DNA from: Fen-1364 sp049515135
GTDB lineage: Bacteria > Spirochaetota > Spirochaetia > SZUA-6 > Fen-1364
Direction: 5' to 3'
Length of the DNA: 64,000 nucleotides
NCBI GenBank assembly: GCA_049515135.1
Contig: JBEKUJ010000005.1
Coordinates: forward strand, 124,001 to 188,000
In this document: positions 38,856-47,531 of the stretch, piece after piece
Position numbering within the stretch: the stretch's first letter is position 1
Layout: each line of letters begins with the position of its first letter
Program-made: the position numbers and the translations under genes
The notes under the pieces: model-generated
Seen by the model: the letters and a program-made list of their open reading frames with translations, nothing else
Told to the model about the DNA's origin: nothing
Databases searched by the model: none

Positions 38856-40238
38856 TCACATGGCCCCCACGACCTGGCTTTCCACCATGCGGATGCTCAT
38901 CCACTTTCCCCGGCGATGCCGCAGGAACATGGACAGGCCCAGGGAGAAGACGAACACGATGAAGAACAGCCACACCAGCACCGGCGGGAGCACCAGGATC
39001 TTGATGAACAGATAGGCTCCTGATGCCATGACCCAGTGAAGGATGCCGGAGACTACCATGACCCACCGGGTATCTCCCGCCCCGCGCAGGGCCCCGCTGA
39101 AGACGACGTTGGCTGCATCCGCCATGGTGTAGAGCGCAGCCATCCGGAGCAGGGTTTGCGCTATCGGCAGGATTGACTGGTCCTGCGTGGTGAAGCCTCC
39201 TGCGAAGAACTGCACAAGGACCGGGGCGCCCGCCACGAAAACGATGCCCATCAGCGCCGCGTATCCCCATCCGAGCCTCAGGCCGAGGAAAGCCACCTTG
39301 CGCGCGCCCGCCGGGTCACCGGCCCCCATGCGGTGCCCCACAAGGGCCGTTGTGGCTGCTCCAACGCCCAGCATGGGGATGAACGACACCAGGTCGTAGT
39401 TGAAGGTGATCGTGATGGCGGTGGCCACCTGCTCGCTGTATGACTGCATGAGCATCACAAAGACGTTGAAGGCGAAGACGTTGATGAACGTTTCGGCTCC
39501 CGCGGGAAGACCGTATCTCAGGAGCTTCCGCAGCAGGTCGCCGCGCGGCACCCAGGTCGATGTTTTCCTGGTCCTCTGCCGGTAGCCGGAGCTTCGCAGG
39601 TAGGACACAAGCAGGATGCTGACGATGAACAGCGACCCTCCGAGCGTACCGAGCGCCGCGCCCTGGATCCCCAGCCGGGGGAACCCCATCTTGCCGAATA
39701 CGAGGCACCAGTTCAGGGGAAGGTTCACCAGGATCCCCAGGAGATTGGCCGTCATCACGACCCTGGTCTTCCCCAGGCCGACAAAGTAGCCCACGAGGAC
39801 GCTCTGGATCATGAATATGAAGGAGCCCAGCATGAGGATGCGATAGTAGGAAAACTCCAGCGACAGCTGGCGTGGGCTGTGCCCCGCCCAGATGAAAAGC
39901 CGGTGTCCGGCAGGGATGAGGAGGAGCAGCAGGGGATAGAAGCCGAGGGTCAGCCAGAAACCCTGCGAGGCCACCTGAACGCAGCGCTCTTCCCGCTGGG
40001 CTCCATGGTATTGCGCCACCAGCGCGTTCACGTAGCCGGTGATTCCCGTGAAAAAGGATGTGAAGACAAAGGACGTGAGCCCGCCGCTCATGGAAGCAGG
40101 AATGTGGTCAGCTCCCAGGAATGAAACGACCCAGCGGTTGAAGAACAGCATCAGGGTCTCCGACGCCTGGGAGACGACCATGGGAGCGGCGATAGCGAAC
40201 ATGTGCCCGAGAGTTATCTCGGTCCGCGCATTTTCCAT
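38856..40238 (-). CDS. MATE-family multidrug/toxin efflux transporter
   Basis: A 460-residue protein with twelve predicted membrane helices in two MatE repeats. Conserved elements include AIAAPMVVSQASETLMLFFN in helix 1, YHGAQREERCVQVASQGFW, and in the second half QVATAITITFNYDLVSFIPM and HRMGAGDPAGARKVAF. MATE proteins exchange cationic compounds for Na+ or H+. The position before manA suggests co-transcription, but a functional link is not evident. The start (MENARTEITLGHMFAIAAP) is 61 bases after the stop of the B3/B4 gene. Confidence 0.9.
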   Translation of the reverse strand: MENARTEITLGHMFAIAAPMVVSQASETLMLFFNRWVVSFLGADHIPASMSGGLTSFVFTSFFTGITGYVNALVAQYHGAQREERCVQVASQGFWLTLGFYPLLLLLIPAGHRLFIWAGHSPRQLSLEFSYYRILMLGSFIFMIQSVLVGYFVGLGKTRVVMTANLLGILVNLPLNWCLVFGKMGFPRLGIQGAALGTLGGSLFIVSILLVSYLRSSGYRQRTRKTSTWVPRGDLLRKLLRYGLPAGAETFINVFAFNVFVMLMQSYSEQVATAITITFNYDLVSFIPMLGVGAATTALVGHRMGAGDPAGARKVAFLGLRLGWGYAALMGIVFVAGAPVLVQFFAGGFTTQDQSILPIAQTLLRMAALYTMADAANVVFSGALRGAGDTRWVMVVSGILHWVMASGAYLFIKILVLPPVLVWLFFIVFVFSLGLSMFLRHRRGKWMSIRMVESQVVGAM

Positions 40239-40299
40239 TGAAGCTGTATCCCTGTGGGTGCATCATGCACGAATCAGGGCGGCGTTGCGAGAGGGGGCG

Positions 40300-40974
40300 T
40301 TAAGCCCGCTGTGTCTCCAGGCGCTCGGTGAGCGCCACCGGCGCGATGACCCTGACGAAGCGCTCGATATCGGCGAGGTGAGACCTGACAAGGTCTTCTC
40401 CGATTCCCGGCGGCGCGTACACGGTGAAAAGAAGGTCCGTGGTGCCCCCGGAGATGGAGGTGCGCTGGTCTGGTCCTCCGATGACGCTCGATATGACGCC
40501 CGCGGTGTCCGATATCCTCATGTCTCCTTCCTTGACGGTCCGCTGCTCCCCGCCCAGGGCCACGTAGGTCTCCGTCTCATTTCCAACATCGAGGCGAAGG
40601 GGGAGGCTGACCTTGTTCAGGTCATGCCCTGCCGTCAGCAGCATGTTGGACAACTCGGCCATGAACATTGCCTTGATCACCGCGCCGACCGACGGAATGC
40701 TTCTGCCTTTCCAGATCACCGACTCCAGCTGAAGAGCGACGTGATATGTCTTGCGGAAGGCCTTGTAGTAGCTCTCGTAGGCTGCCATGACCGGATGGGA
40801 CTTCAACGTCTGCTTTCCGCCGGCGGAGAACCTTTCCCGAAGCCCGGACTCCGTTCCTTCCGCCAGCCTGTCCAGCTCTTCATGACGCTGCGGGTTTTGC
40901 GCGCCGCGCATGGCAAGGAGGCCAATCACCGCGCCCGGGTAGAGCTTCTTCCATCTCTCCGAGATTTCCATCAT
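40300..40974 (-). CDS. Stand-alone B3/B4 (PheT-like) domain protein
   Basis: A 224-residue protein of the B3/B4 family, a domain found in the beta subunit of phenylalanyl-tRNA synthetase that forms the editing site for Tyr-tRNA-Phe. Typical pattern: KLYPGAVIGLLAMRG, SHPVMAAYESYYKAFRKTYH, SVGAVIKAMFMAELSNMLLTAGHD and ISGGTTDLLFTVYAPP. Stand-alone versions are common in bacteria with no fixed role; trans-editing of mischarged tRNA or binding of small ligands has been suggested. The ATG at 40974 overlaps the stop of the upstream EamA gene as ATGA, so the pair is translationally coupled. Confidence 0.85.
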   Translation of the reverse strand: MMEISERWKKLYPGAVIGLLAMRGAQNPQRHEELDRLAEGTESGLRERFSAGGKQTLKSHPVMAAYESYYKAFRKTYHVALQLESVIWKGRSIPSVGAVIKAMFMAELSNMLLTAGHDLNKVSLPLRLDVGNETETYVALGGEQRTVKEGDMRISDTAGVISSVIGGPDQRTSISGGTTDLLFTVYAPPGIGEDLVRSHLADIERFVRVIAPVALTERLETQRA

Positions 40975-41888
40975 ATATTCCCCATTATAATGCCTGCAAT
41001 GACGGCCGCGCACCCGGCAAGGTGCTGCGGCCGCAGCGGCTCACCCAGCAGGAGACCTGAGAGGACAAGGGCGCTCAGCGGCAGCGCAGCAGTGGCTATC
41101 CCTGTACGGTTTGCCGGAATGCGCAGGGCACCATGGCCCCAGAGGATGTAGGCGATCACGGTCGCAACTGCCCCGTAGTACAGGACTGAGATCCATCCAA
41201 CCATATCTATCCTCGCCAGGGGGAAGCCGCGCAGATCACGCAGCGCGAAAGGCAGAATCATCAGCGCGCTCATGGAAACCAGGACCGTGGTGTTCGTGAC
41301 AGAGCCGATGCGGCCGCCGGAGGACTTTCGAAAAATCGTGAGCAGCGCCTCGCACACGGTGGCGGCAAGAACCAGGAGATTGCCGGCCAGTGAGCCCGTT
41401 GCTCCGCCGCTCCCGCGGCCCCACAGGTTGATGAGAAGGAGGCCGGCAACAGTGAGCCCGACTCCGACCGCAGGACCGCGACCCAGCCTCTCCCCCAGGG
41501 CAAGAGCCGCCAGCACGGCCATAATTGCGGGCGCGGCGCTCGTGATGACCCCTGCGCTGAGCGCGGAGGTGAAATGTAGGCCCCATAGCGTGAATGCCCG
41601 AAAGAGCACGATTCCGAAAAGGGCCTGGAGGAACATGTAGAGAAGCTCCTTCGCCCCCAGAAGCCGAAGCTCATGTCTGCGCGCGATCTGCGCCGGCAGG
41701 ATGGCCACGAGCGCCGCACAGAGGCTCAGCTCAACCGACAGGAACACGGGGATGCGGACCGAAAGGAGCTTGCCGACCACCACGCTGCTTCCTGCAAAGG
41801 CCATGGCCAGGATGACCTCCAGGAGCCCGCGAAGCTCGCTGCCGGCCGCAGGGCGGCGCACTGCCGTGCTGGAAATGTCTGCGCTCAT
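40971..41888 (-). CDS. EamA-family transporter beside a MocR regulator
   Basis: A 305-residue ten-helix membrane protein with two EamA repeats (LLEVILAMAFAGSSVVVGKL and SLAGNLLVLAATVCEALLTIF). Its divergent neighbour is a MocR/GntR-aminotransferase regulator. In many genomes MocR proteins control an adjacent amine or amino-acid transporter, so this gene is a plausible target. It is the third EamA protein in the window but is not closely related to the pair at 8-9 kb. It is followed by the coupled B3/B4 gene and perhaps the MATE-manA-DUF4432 group. Confidence 0.88.
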   Translation of the reverse strand: MSADISSTAVRRPAAGSELRGLLEVILAMAFAGSSVVVGKLLSVRIPVFLSVELSLCAALVAILPAQIARRHELRLLGAKELLYMFLQALFGIVLFRAFTLWGLHFTSALSAGVITSAAPAIMAVLAALALGERLGRGPAVGVGLTVAGLLLINLWGRGSGGATGSLAGNLLVLAATVCEALLTIFRKSSGGRIGSVTNTTVLVSMSALMILPFALRDLRGFPLARIDMVGWISVLYYGAVATVIAYILWGHGALRIPANRTGIATAALPLSALVLSGLLLGEPLRPQHLAGCAAVIAGIIMGNI

Positions 41889-41920
41889 CGATACTCCTGC
41901 CCTTACAATGCCCGCCCGAA

Positions 41921-41965
41921 GTGGTTTACAAAAGGGCCACTTTCATGGTTAATTGATAGTGCCAC
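41921..41965. promoter_or_regulatory. MocR/EamA divergent control region with repeated motifs
   Basis: AGGGCCAC (41933-41940) and AGTGCCAC (41958-41965) are direct repeats differing in one base, and GTGGTTTA (41921-41928) has a related inverted form. Directly repeated half sites are typical for MocR-type regulators. TTTACA (41925-41930) and TTAATT (41949-41954), 18 bases apart, could be the regulator promoter, ending 12 bases before its ATG. Confidence 0.4.
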
Positions 41966-41966
41966 C

Positions 41967-43370
41967 ATGTCCTTTGTCGCGCTTGATCGCGGCGCCGACG
42001 CGCCGCTCACCCGTCAGATCTACGACCAGCTTCGGTCCGTGATCCTTGCCGGCGTCCTTGCATCCGGGTCCCGCATGATCTCCACCCGGCGGCTTGCCGG
42101 CGAGCTTGGCGTGTCGCGCAACATCGTCCTGGACGCCTTTGACCAGCTCCTGGCCGAAGGGTACGTGGAGGCGCGGACCGGGGCAGGGACCTTTGTCTCC
42201 TCAGGCGCTTTTTTCCCGCCCCGGGAGCTCCCCGGCCTGCCAGCCATCCGCAGCGTGGGGTTTCGGCCCTTCCATACCGACCTGATCGATTTCCGCTCCG
42301 GCCTGCCCGACCTCACCCTGTTTCCCGTCAGGACCTGGGAGAGACTGAGCCGCGCAACATGGGCCGGCCTCACGCCTCTGGACCTCTCCTACAGTCAACC
42401 CGAGGGACGGCGCGAGCTGCGAACGGAAATTGCCCGGTACATCGCAGCGTACCGCGGGGTTCGCTGCCATCCAGACCAGATCCTGGTCACTGCGGGAACC
42501 ACGCAAGCGGTGGGCATCATCAGCCGGCTTCTCCTGGGAGGCGACCGGCGGACCTGCATCCTGGAGGACCCGGTGACCGTCGACATCCAGAGCATCGCGG
42601 CGGGTTTCGGAGGAAGGATCCTCCCCGTGCCTGTGGATGGAATGGGAATGGACGTGGATCTGCTCCCGCCGCGCGCACGGCCGGGTTTCATCTATGTCAC
42701 GCCCTCCCACCAGTTCCCCCTGGGCGTGACCATGCCCATCCAGAGGCGGGCGCGGCTCCTGGAGTACGCGCGGGCGCGCGGCGCCTACGTGGTGGAGGAC
42801 GACTACGACAGCGAGTTCCGGTACGACTCGCCGCCCATCAGCTCCATCCAGGGACTGGACCCCCAGCGGGTCGTCTACGTCGGCACATTCAGCAAGACAC
42901 TGTGCCCCGCGCTTCGCATCGGCTACATCGTCTTTCCGCCGGAGCTGGTCAGCCGCGGAAGGGAAGTCAAGTGGTTTACGGACCTGCACAACTCCTCGGT
43001 GGAACAGCTCATCCTGTCCCGCTTCCTGGCTGGGGGCCATTTCGTGCGCCATGTTCACACGATGAAAAAAGCCCACCGGGCGCTCAGACAGACCCTCGTT
43101 GACGCGCTTCAGAGGCGCTTCGGGAGCACTGCGGAAATCCTGGGGAGCGCGGCTGGTCTTCACCTGTGCGCCAGGTTTCGCGGGGTGCGATTCACTTCAG
43201 CGCTCCTTGCCCGCATCGAGCGCGGGGGAGCGAAGGTGTACCCTGTTGAGGAGCATGCAATCGGCAAAGGGAAATGGACCGATACGCTGATCATCGGGTA
43301 TGGAATGCTGACTCCGGCGCAGATTGAAGAAGGGATAAGGATACTCAAAACATGTCTACGATCGGTGTGA
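41967..43370 (+). CDS. MocR-type regulator (GntR wHTH + aminotransferase fold)
   Basis: A 467-residue transcription factor. The GntR winged helix (about 12-75) reads PLTRQIYDQLRSVILAGVLA and STRRLAGELGVSRNIVLDAF. A linker leads to a class I aminotransferase-like effector domain (about 110-467) with the PLP lysine K310 in GTFSKTLCPALRIGY. MocR proteins sense PLP, amino acids or polyamines and often control pyridoxine, taurine, GABA or transport genes. The start at ATG 41967 was chosen because GntR homology begins there. No ribosome binding site is present. The divergent EamA gene is the likely target. Confidence 0.92.
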   Translation: MSFVALDRGADAPLTRQIYDQLRSVILAGVLASGSRMISTRRLAGELGVSRNIVLDAFDQLLAEGYVEARTGAGTFVSSGAFFPPRELPGLPAIRSVGFRPFHTDLIDFRSGLPDLTLFPVRTWERLSRATWAGLTPLDLSYSQPEGRRELRTEIARYIAAYRGVRCHPDQILVTAGTTQAVGIISRLLLGGDRRTCILEDPVTVDIQSIAAGFGGRILPVPVDGMGMDVDLLPPRARPGFIYVTPSHQFPLGVTMPIQRRARLLEYARARGAYVVEDDYDSEFRYDSPPISSIQGLDPQRVVYVGTFSKTLCPALRIGYIVFPPELVSRGREVKWFTDLHNSSVEQLILSRFLAGGHFVRHVHTMKKAHRALRQTLVDALQRRFGSTAEILGSAAGLHLCARFRGVRFTSALLARIERGGAKVYPVEEHAIGKGKWTDTLIIGYGMLTPAQIEEGIRILKTCLRSV

Positions 43371-43393
43371 CCGCCGCTTCCCCGAGGTTCACA

Positions 43394-43423
43394 CTGTCAT
43401 CGGCGTCCGACCCGTGATATAAT
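43394..43423 (+). promoter_or_regulatory. Extended -10 promoter of the barrel-fusion operon
   Basis: CTGTCA (43394-43399), an 18-base spacer, and a perfect TATAAT (43418-43423) preceded by TGA. Expected start of transcription near 43430, giving a leader of about 48 bases with GAGAGG before ATG 43478. Confidence 0.62.
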
Positions 43424-43477
43424 TGGTTCATCCACGCAATCTGCATGCGGCGCTTGTATGACCATGAGAGGTTCGGG

Positions 43478-45580
43478 ATGAAAAGAAACGCGGTCGCAGT
43501 ATTGCTCGCTCTTGTTGTGCTCGGAAGCGTTTTTGCCCAGAATGAGCGCCAGCGCCCCGCGTTCTGGTGGAGCATTGCCCCCGCGGCCACGCTGCCTCTC
43601 GGTCTCAATTCAAACTACTTTTCCACCGGTGTGACGGTCGACTTTTCAGGAGAATACGTCAATCCCGTATGGCTCGGCTTTACGCCCTTGCTCAGAATAA
43701 ACCTGAATTACGTTCCACTTTCCGTCAGCGGTGTGGGCGGGCTCTACGAGCTGGCGGGCGCCCTTGGGGCTGGGTATCGAATCACGCTTTTCGGGCCATT
43801 CTCAGGACGCGTCTTTGCTGACCTGGGCTACTCCTTTGTTGACCTGCTCACCCACGTTGCGTACTCGGGGTATTTCTTCGAGAACAACGGATTCGCAGAA
43901 GCAGGGGCAGGGCTCTCCTACGCGCTCAATCCCAATGTCGCCCTTCGATTCGACGCTTTCTATACGTATTACTTTCAGCTGTACGGGAACCTTGGCCTTT
44001 CACTCGGCGCCGCTTTCACTCTCAGCCCCCAAAATGCGACCGGCGGGGGGCAACTACCCGGACGCCCGCAGCTCCTCGACATAAGCCACGTCCATCTTGG
44101 AAGCGTTTTTCCCGTCTTTCATGCATTCTATGACGATCATCCCGTGGGGTCCGCAGTCGTCAGGAACACTGGAAAGACGCCGCTCAGCGACGTGAAAGTA
44201 TCCTTCATAATCAAAGAGTACATGGATGGACCAAAGGAGAGCGCCGCGATTGCTGAGCTCAAGCCCGGGGAGACGCGCGAGGTGCCGCTGTACGCGGTTT
44301 TCAAGAGCAGCATCCTGGGAGTCACTGAGCCGACGAAAGTCACTGCCGAAGTGGACGCGTCATACAAGGAAACAAACGGAGCCCAGAACCAGGCAGCAGC
44401 GACGGCGACGCTGCAGATATACGACCGAAACGCCATGACGTGGGACGATGACCGCAAGGCCGCTGCTTTCGTGTCAGCAAAGGACCCCTGGGTCCTCGAT
44501 CTTTCCAACAACGTGTCCGCCATGGTGCGCGATCTTCGCAATCCGGGGATCGCGAAGAACATCCAGACGGCCATCGCCTTCCATGACGCCCTCAGGATTT
44601 ACGGCCTCGCGTATTCTCCGAACCCGAGCACCCCCTACTCATATACTTCCACTCATCCTGAAACCGTGGACTTCCTCAAGTTCCCACGGCAGACCCTGAC
44701 ATACAGAGCCGGCGACTGTTCGGATTTCTCCATCCTCTATGCTTCGTTCTTCGAGTCGGTGGGGATCGAGACCGCATTCATCACCGTTCCCGGCCACATT
44801 TTCATGGCGATCAACCTTAAGCTGAGCGAGGAAGATGCCAAGGCCAAGGTGGCTGCGTGGGAAGATCTGATCTTTGTGGACGGCAAGAGCTGGCTGCCCA
44901 TCGAGACGACGATGCGGGACAAGGGGCTGCTCGACGCCTGGCGGGAAGGCGCCCGGGAGTGGCGACAGGGTCAGGCGGACAAAACTGCGGCTTTCTATCC
45001 CATCCATGAGGCCTGGAAGACATATCAACCCGTAGGGCTTGCCGCCGACAGCACCTCGGCACGGATACCGGCCCAGGACCTCGTCGGGTTGGCATTCAGC
45101 GCCGAGTTGTCAAAGCTGGTCGACAGCGAGATCGCCTCCCGTGTTTCAGCGCTCAACGACGCAATAACCAGGGAGCCCACGCCGAAGAACCTCAATGGGC
45201 GGGGCGTGGTCTACGCAAGATTCGGCCGCTATGAGCTGGCAGAGAAGGACTTTTTTGCGGCGCTCAATGCAAAGGACGATTACGTGTACGCTTTGCTCAA
45301 TTTGGGAAACATTGCCACGCTGAAATCTGATCCTAAGACTGCCTACGATTACTATGGCCGCGCTGCCCGGGCTGCGCCGGACAACTCACGCGCGCTTCTG
45401 GAGCTCGCCGGCGCGGCCGTGGCATTGGGCAAGCGCGACGAAGCGGACACAGCCTATGTAAACGCGAAGAAGCTCGATCCCCAGCTGGCTGCTCAATACG
45501 AGGCCCCCGGCCAGGAGGCTCAAGGCGGAACGCGTGCCGCCGAAGCGGGCCTGCGTTCGACAACGTGGGTGGAAGAATGA
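43478..45580 (+). CDS. Outer-membrane barrel / transglutaminase-like / TPR fusion protein
   Basis: A 700-residue exported protein with four parts. Signal peptide 1-20. Residues 25-190 form an outer-membrane-like beta barrel with Tyr/Gly-rich strands (VDFSGEYVNPVWLGF, YYFQLYGNLGLSLGAAF). Residues about 210-320 form a CARDB-like beta sandwich (NTGKTPLSDVKVSF). Residues about 340-520 are transglutaminase-like, with C414 (RAGDCSDFSIL) and H440 (PGHIFMAI). Residues about 555-670 are TPR helices (NGRGVVYARFGRYELAEKDF). I do not know this order as a named family. Cys-His in the transglutaminase fold suggests peptidase or crosslinking activity. It is coupled (ATGA) to the NHL lipoprotein gene. Confidence 0.75.
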   Translation: MKRNAVAVLLALVVLGSVFAQNERQRPAFWWSIAPAATLPLGLNSNYFSTGVTVDFSGEYVNPVWLGFTPLLRINLNYVPLSVSGVGGLYELAGALGAGYRITLFGPFSGRVFADLGYSFVDLLTHVAYSGYFFENNGFAEAGAGLSYALNPNVALRFDAFYTYYFQLYGNLGLSLGAAFTLSPQNATGGGQLPGRPQLLDISHVHLGSVFPVFHAFYDDHPVGSAVVRNTGKTPLSDVKVSFIIKEYMDGPKESAAIAELKPGETREVPLYAVFKSSILGVTEPTKVTAEVDASYKETNGAQNQAAATATLQIYDRNAMTWDDDRKAAAFVSAKDPWVLDLSNNVSAMVRDLRNPGIAKNIQTAIAFHDALRIYGLAYSPNPSTPYSYTSTHPETVDFLKFPRQTLTYRAGDCSDFSILYASFFESVGIETAFITVPGHIFMAINLKLSEEDAKAKVAAWEDLIFVDGKSWLPIETTMRDKGLLDAWREGAREWRQGQADKTAAFYPIHEAWKTYQPVGLAADSTSARIPAQDLVGLAFSAELSKLVDSEIASRVSALNDAITREPTPKNLNGRGVVYARFGRYELAEKDFFAALNAKDDYVYALLNLGNIATLKSDPKTAYDYYGRAARAAPDNSRALLELAGAAVALGKRDEADTAYVNAKKLDPQLAAQYEAPGQEAQGGTRAAEAGLRSTTWVEE

Positions 45581-46719
45581 ACGGCAGAGGCGGTTCAAAG
45601 ATCTTGCGGTTCGCAACGGCGGTCGCCTTCCTGGCGGCAGTCGGGGGCTGCTCGAACTGGGTCCTGGGCGTAGTGCAAAGCTTTGGGTCTCCGAATGGGG
45701 GGAAGATCAGCACGTTTGCGGGCAACGGGACCGGAAGCTTTGCCGGAGACGGAGGAGCTGCGACGTCAGCCGAGATCGACGCGCCCCAGGGAGTTGCGGT
45801 TGATTCCGCAGGCAATCTTTACATCGCTGACTCCGGCAACAGCGTTATCCGAAAGGTTGACATCAAAAGCGGAATCATTGGCCCCGCGGCAGGGAATTTC
45901 CAATTGGGCCCGGGCAACACGAGCCTTGGGGACGGCGGACTCGCCACGGCTGCACAACTGAACTATCCGTACGGTATCGCAGTAGATTCTGCAGGCAATC
46001 TCTATATTGCAGATACATTCAATAATCGCGTTCGAGAAGTAACCGCATTAGATGGGAAGATAAATACAGTAGCGGGAGATGGGACCGCCGGCACTTCGCT
46101 AACTCAACTCAACTATCCGTATGCCGTGGCATTTGATTCTGCCAACAGCAATCTTTATATCGATGACTATAACAATGACCGCATTCTGAAGGTTCACGGC
46201 GGCATACCCACTTTGGCCGCTGGAAGTGGGAGCGCAGGCTTCTACGGTGATGGTGGGCCTGCCGTTTCGGCAAGGTTAAACTACCCTTGGGGCATTGCAG
46301 TCGACTCCACGGGCAATCTTTATATCGCTGACACCTCCAACAACCTCGTTCGCAAGGTCGACACGAGCGGGAACATCAACACCGTGGCTGGAAGCCCCAC
46401 GGGCTACGGCTACTCAGGGGACGGCGGACCTGCCACATCAGCCCTGCTCCATTTTCCGGTCGGTGTGACAGTCGACAAGGTGGGCAACATCTACATCGCA
46501 GACCAGAACAACAACGTCATTCGCAAGGTCGACACGAGCGGGAACATCAGCACTGTGGCAGGAAACTTCCACCTGGGAGCCGGTTACGGAGGCGACGGAA
46601 ACGTAGCCACTGCAGCGATGCTCAACGAACCCTGGGGCCTTGCCGTCGACTCAGCGGGAAACCTTTACATCGCCGACAGCCACAATCAGCGCATCAGAAA
46701 AGTCGGCCCCGGCAAATAG
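45577..46719 (+). CDS. NHL-repeat lipoprotein
   Basis: A 380-residue lipoprotein with lipobox AAVGGC (C25). The mature part is about six NHL repeats forming a beta propeller, each with the pattern PxGIAVDSAGNLYIADxxNxxIRKV. Some repeats are nearly identical at DNA level (for example at 46351-46380 and 46520-46549), indicating recent internal duplication. Bases 46000-46140 are distinctly richer in AT. NHL propellers bind proteins, RNA or cell-wall ligands. The ATG overlaps the stop of the barrel fusion gene, suggesting the two act together at the outer membrane. Confidence 0.88.
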   Translation: MNGRGGSKILRFATAVAFLAAVGGCSNWVLGVVQSFGSPNGGKISTFAGNGTGSFAGDGGAATSAEIDAPQGVAVDSAGNLYIADSGNSVIRKVDIKSGIIGPAAGNFQLGPGNTSLGDGGLATAAQLNYPYGIAVDSAGNLYIADTFNNRVREVTALDGKINTVAGDGTAGTSLTQLNYPYAVAFDSANSNLYIDDYNNDRILKVHGGIPTLAAGSGSAGFYGDGGPAVSARLNYPWGIAVDSTGNLYIADTSNNLVRKVDTSGNINTVAGSPTGYGYSGDGGPATSALLHFPVGVTVDKVGNIYIADQNNNVIRKVDTSGNISTVAGNFHLGAGYGGDGNVATAAMLNEPWGLAVDSAGNLYIADSHNQRIRKVGPGK

Positions 46720-46770
46720 CATCTGGTGGCGTGCTCGCCTGAGCAGGATATCGCGTCAATATGCGGCGTC

Positions 46771-46799
46771 TTGACTCGTGGAACTCGCGCTGAATAACT
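46771..46799 (+). promoter_or_regulatory. Candidate promoter of the amidotransferase gene, leaderless
   Basis: TTGACT (46771-46776), 17 bases, ATAACT (46794-46799). The GTG start at 46806 is 6 bases beyond and has no Shine-Dalgarno. Confidence 0.4.
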
Positions 46800-46805
46800 T
46801 CTTCC

Positions 46806-47531
46806 GTGCACGAAATCAGGGTTGCGCTTGTAGGAGACTATGATCCCGAGGTCACTGCCCACCGCGCAATTCCGCTTGCCCTGGAGTTGGCGTCCCAGGC
46901 GGCCGGCACACCGGCTTCATGGGACTGGGTTGGAACCGCTACAATCGGCGCCAATCCGGCGCTTCGGCTTTCACGCTATGACGCAATTTGGTGCGTGCCC
47001 GCAAGCCCCTATGCGAGCATGGCAGGTGCCCTGAGTGCAATCAGGTTTGCCCGTGAGTCGGGGCGCCCGTTTCTGGGCACATGCGGGGGATGTCAACACG
47101 CTCTGATCGAGTACGCGCGCGATGTCCTTGGTCTTGATGAGGCAGATCATGCCGAAACCAATCCCGATGCGAAATTGCCCGTTGTCTCCGCCCTTTCGTG
47201 CGCGCTTGTTGAGAAATCCGCCCGGATCAGGATTGTTGAGGGATCCGTACTCTCACGCATATATCCCGTGATGGAAATTGAGGAAACATACCACTGCAGC
47301 TACGGCGTGAACCAGGCATTTCAACATTTGCTCTTCAGCTCCGGGATACGGATCAGTGCGCGAGATACGGCTGGTGAAGTTCGAGCGTTCGAATTGGTCG
47401 GGCACCCTTTTTTCATCGGAACGCTGTTCCAGCCCGAGCGCGCCGCCCTTGCCGGCCGCCGCCATTCCCTGATCGATGCGTTTCTTTCAGCCGCCGCAGA
47501 TCGTCATCGCTCGGTGGACATCGCTTCCTGA
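46806..47531 (+). CDS. CTP-synthase-like class I glutamine amidotransferase
   Basis: A 241-residue stand-alone protein related to the glutaminase domain of CTP synthase. The opening is RVALVGDYDPEVTAHRAIPLAL, the nucleophile elbow GTCGGCQHALIEYA, and the late block GHPFFIGTLFQPERAAL. In that last block the His of the usual FHPE is Gln, so the classical Cys-His-Glu triad is incomplete. This is a feature I recall for the family that databases name CTP synthase C-terminal region-related (seleno)protein. Function is unknown. The GTG start lacks a ribosome binding site. The last 28 bases overlap the convergent ankyrin gene. Confidence 0.78.
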   Translation: MHEIRVALVGDYDPEVTAHRAIPLALELASQAAGTPASWDWVGTATIGANPALRLSRYDAIWCVPASPYASMAGALSAIRFARESGRPFLGTCGGCQHALIEYARDVLGLDEADHAETNPDAKLPVVSALSCALVEKSARIRIVEGSVLSRIYPVMEIEETYHCSYGVNQAFQHLLFSSGIRISARDTAGEVRAFELVGHPFFIGTLFQPERAALAGRRHSLIDAFLSAAADRHRSVDIAS

